DNA from: Bursaphelenchus xylophilus | Taxonomy: Eukaryota; Nematoda; Chromadorea; Rhabditida; Aphelenchoididae | DNA: 64,000 nt | NCBI GenBank assembly: GCA_904066235.2 | Contig: CAJFCV020000006.1 | Coordinates: 1,488,001 to 1,552,000, forward strand | Direction of reading: 5' to 3' | Part shown: positions 1 to 10,519 of the stretch, piece by piece | Layout of the letters: every line of letters begins with the position of its first letter | Numbering within the stretch: position 1 is the first letter of the stretch | Made by a program: the position numbers and the translations under genes | Notes under the pieces: model-generated | What the model was told of the DNA's origin: nothing | The model's input: the letters and a program-made list of their open reading frames with translations, nothing else | Database searches by the model: none

Positions 1-53
1 AAAAACTTTCTTGGCCAAAAAAAATTTAGACAATATTTTGACCCCTTGGGTTA

Positions 54-285
54 ATTCAACTAGAAACTTGCACAGTGCAAAAATGTAGGCTTTTTTCAAT
101 TAGAAACTTGCACAGTGCGAAATCGTAGGCTTTTTTCAACTAGAAAACTGCACTGTGCAAAAATTTATGCTTTTTTCAATTAGAAAGCCGCACTGTGCAA
201 AAACACAGGCTTTTTTCAATTAGAAAACTGCACTGTGCAAAAACGTAAGCTTTTTTCAACTAAAAAATTGCACTGTGCGAAAAAC
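54..285. repeat. GCAC(A/T)GTGC minisatellite, cluster 1
   Basis: About six tandem units of roughly 40 bp. Each carries the 9-bp palindrome GCACTGTGC or GCACAGTGC followed by GTAGGCTTTTTTCAACTAG or a close variant. The array is bracketed by a direct repeat: positions 1-46 and 297-345 both read like AAAAACTTT.TTGGCCAAAAA followed by TTTAGACAATATTTTGACCC. Confidence 0.9.
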
Positions 286-860
286 ATCTTTCATCCCAAA
301 AAACTTTTTTGGCCAAAAATTTTTTAGACAATATTTTGACCCTGTCATCACTAGAATATTCCATTATCACTTCAGCATAACCGCATCCATCAATTTTGAC
401 ACGTTTTGTTGCGCATCGCCTCCCAAAATTTCGTTCGTCAGAAACGTCAGTCCGAGTTTCCACTCGTCTGGCCTCGAAAGGAGTTTGGTGCCAGCGAGAG
501 AGCACTAAAAATGAAGAGAGACGCCCCACAAAGAGAGCGCTTACTTTTTGGGCGGCCGAAAAAAAGGAGTATTAAAATGGGAAAAAGAAGGGGAATTGGG
601 TTCGCTTTCGGCCCTCCTCGTGCCGAGTAATTGAAATTTGAGATAAGATAAGGGCATTTTGAACGGGAATATAGGTTACTTTCGGAATAGTATAGGGTTT
701 CGGCGGGGATCTTCGATCGCTTCGGTCGGTTTTGAGATGTTTTTTAGTTTTTTTTTGGGATTTGAGGGGTAAAAAGAGAATCCCGGTGAAAAGGAGGCTC
801 TATAGTTCCTCTCTTTTGACTAGAAGAACCTTTTTTTTTTGTCTAGTGTTATGTTAAAAT
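286..860. other. Gene-free stretch
   Basis: Apart from the direct-repeat copy at 297-345 I see no gene. Short open frames on both strands lack splice context or recognisable domains. The region 405-610 is somewhat less AT-rich than its surroundings but shows no conserved protein. Confidence 0.5.
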
Positions 861-867
861 ATCTTGT

Positions 868-1155
868 TTTTGCACAGTGCAGTTTTCTAGTTGAAAAAAG
901 CCTACGTTTTTGCACTGTGCAGTTTCCTTGTTGAAAAAAGCCTATGTTTTTGCACTGTGCGGGGTTTTAAACAAAACGGGACAAGATTTCTATCAGAAAG
1001 GCGGCTAGAAATCTTAAATTGACCATAAAATTCAGTTTCCGAGTTTTTGAAAAAAAATTTTTTGCACTGTGCAGTTTTCTAATTGAAAAAAGCCTACGTT
1101 TTTGCACTGTGCAGTTTTCTAGTTGAAAAAAGCCTACATTTTTGCACTGTGCGAA
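868..1155. repeat. GCAC(A/T)GTGC minisatellite, cluster 2
   Basis: Two sub-blocks (868-962 and 1065-1152) hold about six palindrome units, in the opposite orientation to cluster 1 (TTGAAAAAAGCCTACG on the + strand). They are separated by about 100 bp of unrelated sequence. Confidence 0.9.
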
Positions 1156-2825
1156 CTTTTTAAAAGCATGTAAACTGCCCTGTCACAAAGATGATTTACC
1201 CGAAATATATGATTTTTTAACGGACATCTCAGTATGTCAAAAACACCCTGACTTTTTCAATTTGAAAAAAAAATCAAAATTTCCGAATTTTCAAAATTTT
1301 TCGACCCAAAAAATTTCGGTGATTTTGGCCAATAGCAAATTAGAAGCCTTCCATCTGCCTCAGAAAAGTCAGTTCTAAATTTTCACCAAGTTATATTAAG
1401 ATTTGCGGGTTTAATTTCGACCATTCCACATTTTCAGTCTGTAAAATCTCATCGTTGCCGACGACTCAAAAAACAATCAAAAAGCATTGTCAGTAAAAGT
1501 TCATTTGACATTCGACCTCCTCTTTCAAAATCCACCTGCTTCGGCGTTGAAAACGATCAATTATTTTTGAAATTTTGGCATGACCTTTTACCCCATTCCC
1601 ACCTGTTTTTTCCCCACGTAAACCGTCATAAATACGTACTTGTCGTTGAAAAACGTAGTCGAAGTGCAGACTGTTGTTGGCCCTGTTATTCGTCTCGACA
1701 TATTATGTGGTTTTCCAGGTGGAAAATTGTCTTCATAAAAAATTATGGGCGTTATATTAGACTAGACACCTAGTGACGGGGCAATTGTAATATGTCGGTG
1801 TTTTCGAGGGGAACAAAAGCTTTTATGTCGCGGGTTGGACTCTCATAGCAAATTTAACCCTACATTCGTTAATTTTAGATATTTTTTTTCGTCTGGTAGC
1901 TTCAAATTACCTACATATTATACCAGGCAAACCGGTTGTAGGTAAAGTACAATATATTGATATTTTTGGTGAGGCTGTGTATAACCATTGCACAATATGT
2001 ATTCGCTATGACATATAGATGTTTCGTATGTAATTTGTATTGTACATGGCATCTTATGGATGGGGAATGTAACTTTTTGATATTTCTTGTATCTACTACA
2101 AATTCTAAGTGGGGTATTGTTCTATATCAGATACGTAGCTGTTCGCTGTATTGTTTTTTGAGCATCATATTAAATTCTAGGTTCGAATTCAGCTTTATAT
2201 TGGCCTTGATATTGGACCTGTCACCTACTGAGGTGGCAAGTGTAATATGTTAATATTAACGGTTTGATATAGGTTAATATGTCGCATAAAAGAGTTTATA
2301 GTGCTCTGAGAGCATTTAGGACCATTAACCGATTTGATATCATCCTTTTTTTTGGTCGTTACGACCGTTATATTGCACTAGACATCAATTAGTATGGCAA
2401 CTATAATATCTAGGTCTTTGTGAACTTACAAACACCAACCGGGCGGGCTTCCAACTCCATATGGCCTCTAGATTCGCTGTGCAGAACACTCACTTATAAT
2501 TGAAGGGATTAGAAGCCATAGCGACGCAATTAATCCACATTCACCATGGTGAGGATAGTACGATCTTTGCCGCTGTCTTTGCAAACAAAATTCGTCACTA
2601 ATTATGCGGAAGGGATCATAACAGTCTAATCCTTCATTTCCATGCCGTACAATGTCTACGGCGGAAGAGAGCTAAGCCTCAGTGACCTTGTTTTAGAGAT
2701 TTGGCTCTTGACTTTGGAGAAATTCGATTATTTTTTGGTAAAAGGTTGGGAATAATGAGTGGAAATTGTGTTAGATGACATTCATGTCATCTTTGGGACT
2801 GTGTTTTATAATTTTTTTTTAAATT
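1156..2825. other. Gene-free stretch with TATTACAC-like motifs
   Basis: No supportable gene. Between 1750 and 2420 there are loosely repeated segments of the form GACACCTAGTGACGGGGCAA then TGTAATATGT (near 1763, 2215 and 2380). They resemble the TATTACAC/GTGTAATA motif family found throughout the window. Confidence 0.45.
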
Positions 2826-2827
2826 TA

Positions 2828-2992
2828 TGAACAGTGCGGTTATTTTGACAATTTTTTTATCGCACTGTGCAAAATCGTAGGCTTTTTTCAATTAGAAAAG
2901 TGCACTGTGCAAAATTGTAGGCTTTTTTCAACTAGCAAACTGCACTGTGCAAAATCGCAGGCTTTTTTCAATTAGAAAACTGCACTGTGCGA
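2828..2992. repeat. GCAC(A/T)GTGC minisatellite, cluster 3
   Basis: Four to five palindrome units in the TAGGCTTTTTTCAA orientation on the + strand. Confidence 0.88.
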
Positions 2993-3229
2993 AAAAAATT
3001 TTTGAAAAATAAAAAAATTGAAAATAAAAAGTTGTAAAATACGTCGAGTAAACACTGTACTTTTTTTCAAGGTATACGTAATACATTTTTAAGGTCCGAA
3101 AACCCGAGTAATTTCATAAAACCCCCAATTTTTGCCCTTATCTCTCTCGAAGGCCTTTATTTTTCCGTTTCCATGGAAAACAAATATTTGAGACTTCATT
3201 TCGCCCTCTTCCATTCAAAATTAAGCTTT

Positions 3230-3700
3230 ATTTTGCTTGCCCACCTACCTTTTACATGACGCTCAGATTTTGACGAAACTTGGCACAGATTTACAGTAAT
3301 TTCTTGTAAGAAATATACGAGACTTTTAGCTCGCGTTTTGCAGAAACGACCGAGATTTTAAGGTCCAAAGTTGGCGAAAATTTGAAATTTTTTTTTGCAA
3401 ATTTTTGGATTAAAAGTTTTGTAGCTATTTCTACTGTAGAGAGTAATATTTCCACAAAAAATCAATTTTTCCCGCGAGAAACTGGCAAAGATACGGCCAA
3501 AAAGTGGTCTTTTCTCTGACCGCTCTCCGCATTTCGCGTGCTCTCTCGGCGGCAAAGACCGTTCAATATCTCGGCTCTCACTGCAAATTGTGAGCTAAAA
3601 TTCTTACCAATTTATATGTGGACCAAATCCTATGTGTACGCAAAATTTTAAGAAAATCTGCCGCATCCAAAAATTTTCCCAGGTGACCTAAAATTTTCAA
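3230..3700. repeat. Dispersed repeat, GACCG(T)CTCTC / CAATATCTCGG family
   Basis: This block contains TTTAGCTCGCGTTTTGCAGA (about 3328), TTTTCTCTGACCG.CTCTC (about 3510) and CAATATCTCGG (about 3565), in that order. The same motifs recur near 42.39-42.54 kb, 43.27-43.46 kb, 46.1 and 46.4 kb (GACCG part) and 48.25 kb (CTCGCG part). I see no open frame that would make it coding, so I treat it as an ancient dispersed repeat. Confidence 0.5.
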
Positions 3701-4004
3701 ATTTCGAAATTTTTTCAACGAATTCACCGCTAATTAGAGCATTCAGAGAAAATGTTTTCTGATATTTGAGCTCGTGATGACGTAAAAATGCCACGTAAAT
3801 TCGTGCGGATCATCCGACGGAAGCTGAGCAATTCACTCGGTGATATTGCACTTGATTCATTTGAGGGGTTGCACTTTTATTGCTTGAGGCATTAAAATTG
3901 AAAAGCATGCTTGTTGAATATTCAAGCTGTTTACTGAACCGTCTGGTCGGAGTTTTTTTTATTTAAAAAAATTTTTTTTTTATTTGAAAAAATTCCAAAT
4001 TTTT

Positions 4005-4175
4005 TTTCGCACAGTGCAAAATTGTAAGCTTTTTTCAATTATGAAATTGCACTGTGCGAAAACGTAGGCTTTTTTGAACTATGAAATTGCACAGTGCAAA
4101 ATTATAGGCTTTTTTCAACTAGAAAACTGCACAGTGCGAAAACGTAGGCTTTTTTCAACTATGAAATTGCACTGT
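4005..4175. repeat. GCAC(A/T)GTGC minisatellite, cluster 4
   Basis: Five palindrome units of about 40 bp in the TAGGCTTTTTTCAACT orientation. Confidence 0.88.
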
Positions 4176-5675
4176 GCAAAAAAAAATTTTTTTTGAAAAA
4201 ATAAAAAATTTGATTTTTTTTTTGTATTTTGATTTTTGATCTATCACAGAGAATTTCTATTGATTCCGAGATATAAAAATGATGTTTCTTTATTTCTGCC
4301 ATTTTCCGAACTCATTCATCACGGCTCTTCTCGGTTTTATGAATTCATAAAAAATTCTTGTTGTTTGTGCGTCAAAAATGCCCTCAAGGGAGTTTAGTTA
4401 CAGTGAAAGATTATAAAAAGAAAAAATAACATGTCTAGTTTTGGGAAAACATCAAAAAAGCGGGGTGAAAAATCAATTTTTTAATGGAAAAAATTGATTT
4501 TTTTTGGATCGACTAATAAAATTTGTTTATTAAATTTAGATTTTTGGGGGGAAATATAATATTTAAAAAAAGTTTTTTAAGAATTTTAACAATTTTTTAA
4601 AAAAAATCAAAAAATTTTTTTTTTCGATTTTTTCGGAAAAATTCAATCTAAAATTTTCTAAAAATTCCATTTTTCCATAAAAAATCGATCTAGAATTTTC
4701 TAAAATCCCATTTTCTCAAAAAAAAAAAATCAAAAAAAATTTTTTTTATACTACTACTATTCAGCCATTTCTCACTGTTTTCCCAGTTGGAAATTCCCAC
4801 TGTCACTTTGGTGGCTCGTCAAAATTCAAAAGAAATCGTTTCATAAACAAAAAATCTCAAAAAATTTTTTAGTCAGCTCGCAGCATGAGGTCCGCCGCCC
4901 TTTTCTTTGATCCATTTTTAACCCGGATTTGACATTTGACAAGCAAATTTGAACCCTCCAATCAATCAGTTATCGTCTCCCGTCTTTTTAGGGCGTTGTT
5001 TTCGGAGGGAATTTAGAAATTTGAGATTTTTTAGTGGAAAAATCAGAAACTTGTCGAAAAATAAAAAAATTTTTTTTTCAGATTTTTGATAAAATTTCTG
5101 TGTCAGCATGATGAATAGAGCATTTCAACAAACAAATCAGTTTTTTCCCATCAAAATTCAAAAAGATATGGCAAGTTTTGTTGCTTTAGCCTCCTACTGC
5201 AACTAACCTTTTTTGCTCATATTTTAGTGAATTTTGATCGGAAAAAAATGATTTTTTTGTTGAATTGTTCTACCATTCACTCTGAATGAACTCTGAAGTT
5301 TTCGGGGCTAAAATCCGAAAGAAATTTTTTGACATTTTTTGGTCGAAATTCAAAAAATTTTTTTTTACTTTACAAAAATAAGCCGCCGAAAAATTTGAAA
5401 AAAAAAAATTTTTTTTAATTTCGTAACAAATCATTTTCAGGAACTTCTGTGAAATTGAATAAGCGTCATTGCTGATTAATCATCAATTTTTTCGAATGAA
5501 AAACAAAAAAAAATTAAAGTTGAAGAATAATCAGCTCTCTATTATAATGTATTCGCTTCTTTGGGAAACGTGTTTTGCCTTTTTTTTATCTTTTTTACTC
5601 ATTTTTCCATTCACTAATGATCACTCCCCCTTTTCTCGCTCTTTTCCCTTGCAAAAGAGCGCGCCCGAAACCCGG
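4176..5675. other. AT-rich gene-free stretch
   Basis: Dominated by A and T homopolymer runs. No exon with convincing splice sites and no recognisable protein. Confidence 0.5.
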
Positions 5676-5747
5676 TGCATTTTGGTCGAGTGGATAGCGC
5701 GCTCGTCTCGCGTTCGAAAGGTCGCGAGTTCGAGTCCGCGCTGAAGA
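5676..5747 (+). pseudogene. tRNA-like Pol III element (relic)
   Basis: An A box (TGGTCGAGTGG at 5683-5693) and a B box (GAGTTCGAGTCC at 5726-5737) sit at the spacing expected for tRNA positions 8 and 52. The acceptor arms (TGCATTT against CTGAAGA) do not pair and the T stem has several mismatches, so a functional tRNA is unlikely. A degenerate tRNA or the head of a tRNA-derived SINE fits best. It is a GC-rich island in AT-rich surroundings. Confidence 0.45.
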
Positions 5748-6755
5748 GGCTGGGACGAAACATTTGTTGATAGGAAGAGTATGAACGTATACTTGATTAT
5801 AAACAGACACAACTGAGCCTTTTTGCACTTTTTTTGCGAAATTGTAAATTTTTCGGATAGAGAGTAATTTTAGTTTGATTAAAAATTCCTCTCAAAAAAC
5901 TTCATGCCCTCAAATTTTAATTCCATATTTCGAAAAAACTTTTTTCATATATACGTTTTGACAAATTTATTTTTTACATTGTAAAGCGAATTACTATTTT
6001 TATCAACTTCCGTTTTTAACACATTTCTTGTTTTTTTCGCTTTACAGCCCTGTTTTTCGTTTAAAAAAAATATTTTGGGATCGGGATTAGGGCCAAAAAT
6101 ACATATTGGGGATCTCGAATTTTGTTTACACTTTGGGAATTAGTTGCCACGGGAGAATTTTGATTAGAATTTGTGGGGTTTCCACTATAAAAGGGCTAAA
6201 TTTTCGAGTTTTAAAAAAAAATTAGGCCGAAATTATAGGGTCTCGCTGTTATTTAGAGGTCTGTTTAGTTGTAAAATTACTTTTTTCTGGGTTTAAATTG
6301 AGATTTTTCAAAAAAAAAAAAAATTTTTTTGGTTGAAAAATTACAGTAAGATTCTGATGTAAATTTTATTTTTCAACAATTTTATTAGCTCTATCCCTCT
6401 CCAAAACGTCTGTTTCTCCGCGAAAGATTCGAATTTCCAAGCCACCCGCGGCGCCCTTTATTGCGCAACCGAATTCCGGACTGGCGGAATGGAAAGGAAT
6501 TTCGGGGCGCCGCGGGCGGTCCGAAAATTGCGAAATGTGTCGGTGAGTGCTAATGAAACCACTGTGGGAATACTCTATTTTTTCAATGTGCTTTTTAGGG
6601 CATTCTGGAGGTCAATTAGGTAAATTATAGAGCTTTAGTCATCACAATTTTAGAAATGTCATCTTTCGAAATTTTTTTTTTTTTTTGAAGGATGAGATTT
6701 ATTTGAGGGCTAATTTTTGGCATTCGTAATGTCTTATGGCACTGTAGATTAAAAA
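5748..6755. other. Gene-free stretch
   Basis: No supportable gene. The only structured part is the GC-rich hairpin at 6445-6516, listed separately. Confidence 0.5.
6445..6516. repeat. GC-rich hairpin
   Basis: A perfect 12-bp inverted repeat, CCCGCGGCGCCC (6445-6456) and GGGCGCCGCGGG (6505-6516), is separated by 48 bp. Partial complementarity extends beyond it (AATTTCC outside the left arm, GGAAAGGAATTTC just inside the right arm). The arms are entirely G and C inside an AT-rich region. Confidence 0.7.
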
Positions 6756-6756
6756 T

Positions 6757-6935
6757 ACAGCGCACAGTGCGAAACCATAGGCTTTTTTCAACTACAAAAT
6801 TGCACAGTGCAAAATCATAGGCTTTTTTCAACTATGAAAATGCACAGTGCAAAATCGTAGGCTTTTTTTAACTATCAAATTGCACAGTGCAAAATCATAG
6901 GCTTTTTTCAACTACGGAATTGCACTGTGCAAAAA
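6757..6935. repeat. GCAC(A/T)GTGC minisatellite, cluster 5
   Basis: About five units with GTAGGCTTTTTTCAACTA between palindromes. Confidence 0.88.
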
Positions 6936-7375
6936 TAATTCCCCAAACTTCCAATTTTGTTTCAAATTTTGCGTACAAACTCTATCTAGACCACATAAAA
7001 CCTCTAAAAATTTTACCTTATACTTTTCATCCGAGAAATTTCACAATAACTTGCCGAAAACGCTAAATTCTTCTCGCCTACAATCTATTTTCGGTCTATT
7101 TGCGATGTGAGAAGACAGATTACATTTTAAGGGCTTATCAGATCCTTTGCCCAATCTTTTTCGGCCTCTCATTTTCTGACGTTTCCGTTTTTCGGGATTT
7201 CCGGTCGGCCCTTTTCGCGAGAACGATCTTCGGACGTGGAATCTCTCATGTATAACATTCTGCATGTTGTGACATTGTCCCATTTTTGAGACGGTTTTTG
7301 GGGGAAACGGAAGGGGGGTGAGACGGTCAAATTTTTTTCGGTCAATATTTTGAACCATAAAAAATTTTTATTTTT

Positions 7376-7553
7376 TTTTGCACAGTGCAAAATCGTAAGC
7401 TCTTTTCAACTATAAAATTGCACAGTGCAAAATCGTAGGCTTTTTTCAACTAGAAAACTGCACTGTGCAAAATCGTAGGCTTTTTTCAACTAAAAATTTG
7501 CACTGTGCAAAAACGTAGGCTTTTTTCAACAACGAAACTGCACAGTGCAAAAA
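7376..7553. repeat. GCAC(A/T)GTGC minisatellite, cluster 6
   Basis: About five units in the same orientation as cluster 5, 440 bp downstream of it. Confidence 0.88.
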
Positions 7554-7819
7554 AAAACAACATTTTTTCTCCTCCCACTTTACTTTTTCACTTCCCAAAA
7601 TGAATTCCCATAACTTCTGAAATTCAATTTTCTCTGGAACTTCTCGTCCGAGGTTTTGGAATTCCAAATTAGGCCCGAACGTTTAAAACGGACTTTTTGG
7701 AGGTTTTTGGCCCGAAAGAGGGCCAAAAAATTGAATTTCTTCGAAAGAAAGACACTTCTTTGAGGGCTTATTTTTGGCATTCGTAATCTCGGAGCGCCCG
7801 TCCGAGGTGGGGTAAAAAT

Positions 7820-8002
7820 AGCGCACCGTGCGAAACCGTAGGCTTTTTTTTTACACTATAAAATTGCACAGTGCAAAACCGTAGGCTTTTTACAACTAAG
7901 AAATTGCACTGTGCAAAACCATAGGCTTTTTTACACTATAAAATTGCACTGTGCAAAACCATAGGCTTTTTTCAACTAAGAAATTGCACTGTGCAAAAAT
8001 TT
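7820..8002. repeat. GCAC(A/T)GTGC minisatellite, cluster 7
   Basis: Five units of 39-41 bp. One terminal palindrome has a changed centre (GCACCGTGC). Spacers alternate between TTACACTATAAAATT and CAACTAAGAAATT types. Confidence 0.88.
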
Positions 8003-8407
8003 AAAAAAAAATTTGCTTAAAAACAGCCCTAGAATTGTAGACCAGCCTCCATTATTACTTTTGCAAGCCATACATGGTAATTTCGCGGCAAAAAACAATT
8101 ACTTTCATGTTTTACGGGCTAAAACCTGTACTTGCTTGATGTTTGACGCCCAAAACCGCGGAAAAACAATGATTATTTGGGACGAAAAAATGGCCACGCA
8201 TTCCGGGCACTCTAAGACGTAAACAGTCGTAATCCGACAACCGATATCCGGGTGTTTTTCGGCTTTTGTGCCAAGTTTTTGATCTTTGGTTAAAAATTTT
8301 TGCTTCTACGGGATTTTTTCGAAATTTCGACGGTAAAATGGGGTTTTTATGGAAAAATTACTGTTTGAAATTTATCGTAGCACTTTTTAGATTTCATGTC
8401 AATAAAA

Positions 8408-9057
8408 AAGAGAGCTTATTTTGCTAAAATTTGGGGTTTTCTAACCATTTTTGATCAAAAATCGATATAATTTGTTACTTTTCGGCCAAAATCAAGTCTA
8501 TCATGATAAAATATGACTCTAAGTTACGTAAAATGCCTTCTAAATTATACCACGACGATAATTTCTCCTATATTTTTTTAAAATTTTCCCATTTGTCATC
8601 TTTTTGATACAATGGGGGACCTGATCCAGTGGCAAAAAACGTACCGTTTTGCATCCAGGAAGCATCAAAAGTGTGGCAAAATACCTCCCTCTTCAAGTGA
8701 AAAAACTCCGATTTCAAAAGCGCACCCGCTCTTTTTGTCAGGGAGCCTTTAAAAACAAAGTTTTTTCACTTGGAAAGGGAGGCATTTTGCCACATTTTTG
8801 ATACTTCCCGGATGCAAAATGGTACTTTTTTTGCCACTGGATCAGGTCCCCCACTGTATAAAAAAGATGAAAAATGGGGAAAAATTGAAAAAAATATGAG
8901 GGAAATTAATGTCGTGGTATAATTTAGAAGGCATATTACGTAACGTAGAGTAATCTTTTATCGAGATAGACTTGTTTTTGGCCAAAAAGTAATTATATCG
9001 ATTTTTGACCAAAAATGGTAAAAAAAATCCCAAATTTTGATAAAATTAAGCTCTTTT
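8408..9057. mobile_element. Palindrome P1 centred on a CAGTGGGG-type fold-back element
   Basis: The central element (8610-8856) has long terminal inverted repeats starting CAATGGGGGACCTGATC and ending GATCAGGTCCCCCACTG, flanked by TA on both sides. It encodes no protein. TA flanks plus CAGTG-like ends suggest a Tc1/mariner-type MITE; the class is inferred. About 200 bp on each side (8408-8609 and 8859-9057) are also inverted copies of each other, so the element sits exactly at the centre of a 650-bp palindrome. Confidence 0.8.
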
Positions 9058-9609
9058 TTTATTGGTCTCCCCGCCGTAGCTGGAAACCCTCCTCAACGCC
9101 CTCAATATTTGTTTACATTCTAGGTAATGAGATGTTCTCTCATCCCTATTATATTTACAATCCAAAATCCGCCATTTCTCGGGGTCTCTTTCCACATTTG
9201 CATGTGATGTTCTACCATGCAATAATATAAATTCCGCTCGCCGAATGTGACTTCCCATTCAAACGAGTATTTCGAGTAGCGGCGGGTGCACTTCCTCACA
9301 TGCTCCGGCTATTTTTGGCACTTCGGAATTGAGTTAGATAGCAAGAACGAAATAAATAGCTTTAGGGGTAAAAAATTGGACAAAGTTCGCAAAATGTTGC
9401 GTATTTCAAAGTTTTTTGATGCTTACAATAAGACAATTGTTTACGTTACGCTACATTCAATCTATTTTTATTATTTTATTTTCAAAAAATCGGTTTCCCG
9501 GGCTTGTTTTAGCAAAAAACATCTATTTTTATGTCAAAAAACCTACTTTTCCAAAAAACGCGTCATTATGACGCTTTTTTCGGAAAAATTTTTACCTAAA
9601 AAATCTTTA
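9058..9609. other. Gene-free stretch
   Basis: No recognisable gene. The end (9500-9609) is a degenerate first copy of the downstream 165-bp tandem repeat, including a GTCATTATGAC palindrome at 9559-9569. Confidence 0.45.
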
Positions 9610-10075
9610 TAGACCCTCTTGTTTAAATTTACCATAGAATATTGAAATAAAATTCCGTTTTTCAACAAGAAATCGGCTTATTTCCCCATAAGTCATCGAA
9701 ATTTGAAACTTTTCCAAAAAATCGGTCATTCTGACACATTTTTTCGGAAAAATTTTTTTCTGAAAATTTTTATGGACCATCTGCTTTACATCTACCATAC
9801 CAAACTGCAGTAAAATTTCGTTTTTCAACAAGAAATCGGCTTATTTTCCCCATAAGTCATCAAAATTCGAAACTTTTCCAAAAAACCGGTCATTATGACA
9901 CATTTTTTCGGAAAATTTTTTTTCTAAAAATCTTTATGGACCATCTACTTTACATCTACCATACCAAACTGCAGTAAAATTTCGTTTTTCAACAAGAAAT
10001 CGGCTTATTTTCCCCATAAGTCATCAAAAATTTGAAACTTTTCCAAAAAATCGGTCATGACTCCCTCAAAAAATA
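9610..10075. repeat. Tandem repeat, period about 165 bp
   Basis: Three copies of a unit containing TTTTTCAACAAGAAATCGGC (about 9658, 9822, 9987) followed by CCCCATAAGTCATC and a CGGTCATTATGACAC block. The unit carries the GTCATNATGAC palindrome that also marks the repeats in the PKI intron. Confidence 0.85.
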
Positions 10076-10519
10076 TGTCACCCCTTATTACCACTCATCA
10101 GACTGCTCATTAGACCCCAAACTTTATATTATATTGTATGTTTCCCCTTCAACCGTCCCAATTCCAACGAAATAACGATAAATCACTGATTAGTAACCCG
10201 AAACTTGTTGTTTTCGCTGCACCAAGCATCAAATTAATTAAATTTGCCGCTTTCATTACTGCAGTCGGCCTCCGACCGCGCTGTAAAAACGCTCCCTACA
10301 CCCCGACTTCTGGGGGTTTTGCAACGTGAAAACAAGCGAGAGAATTGGGGAAAGCAAAGGTTCTTGGGCTGAACTTCGGGTTCAACTTGCAATTTGCGGA
10401 AGTTTCTCGAGTTTGGGGCGCGTTGTAACAGATGATAGTTGTTTTTCAGTGCTCGAAATTTTATTAGCAGCAGCGAGACACGCTGAGAAAGTGAAAATGT
10501 CGGGATTTTTATGGGAAAA
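10076..10519. other. Gene-free stretch
   Basis: The base composition between 10250 and 10480 is less AT-rich (for example CGGCCTCCGACCGCG at 10265), but I find no exon I can support. Confidence 0.4.

Noticed and set aside
406..630. 74-codon frame rich in K and R
   Set aside because: No acceptor, no recognisable family, and the opposite strand is equally open.
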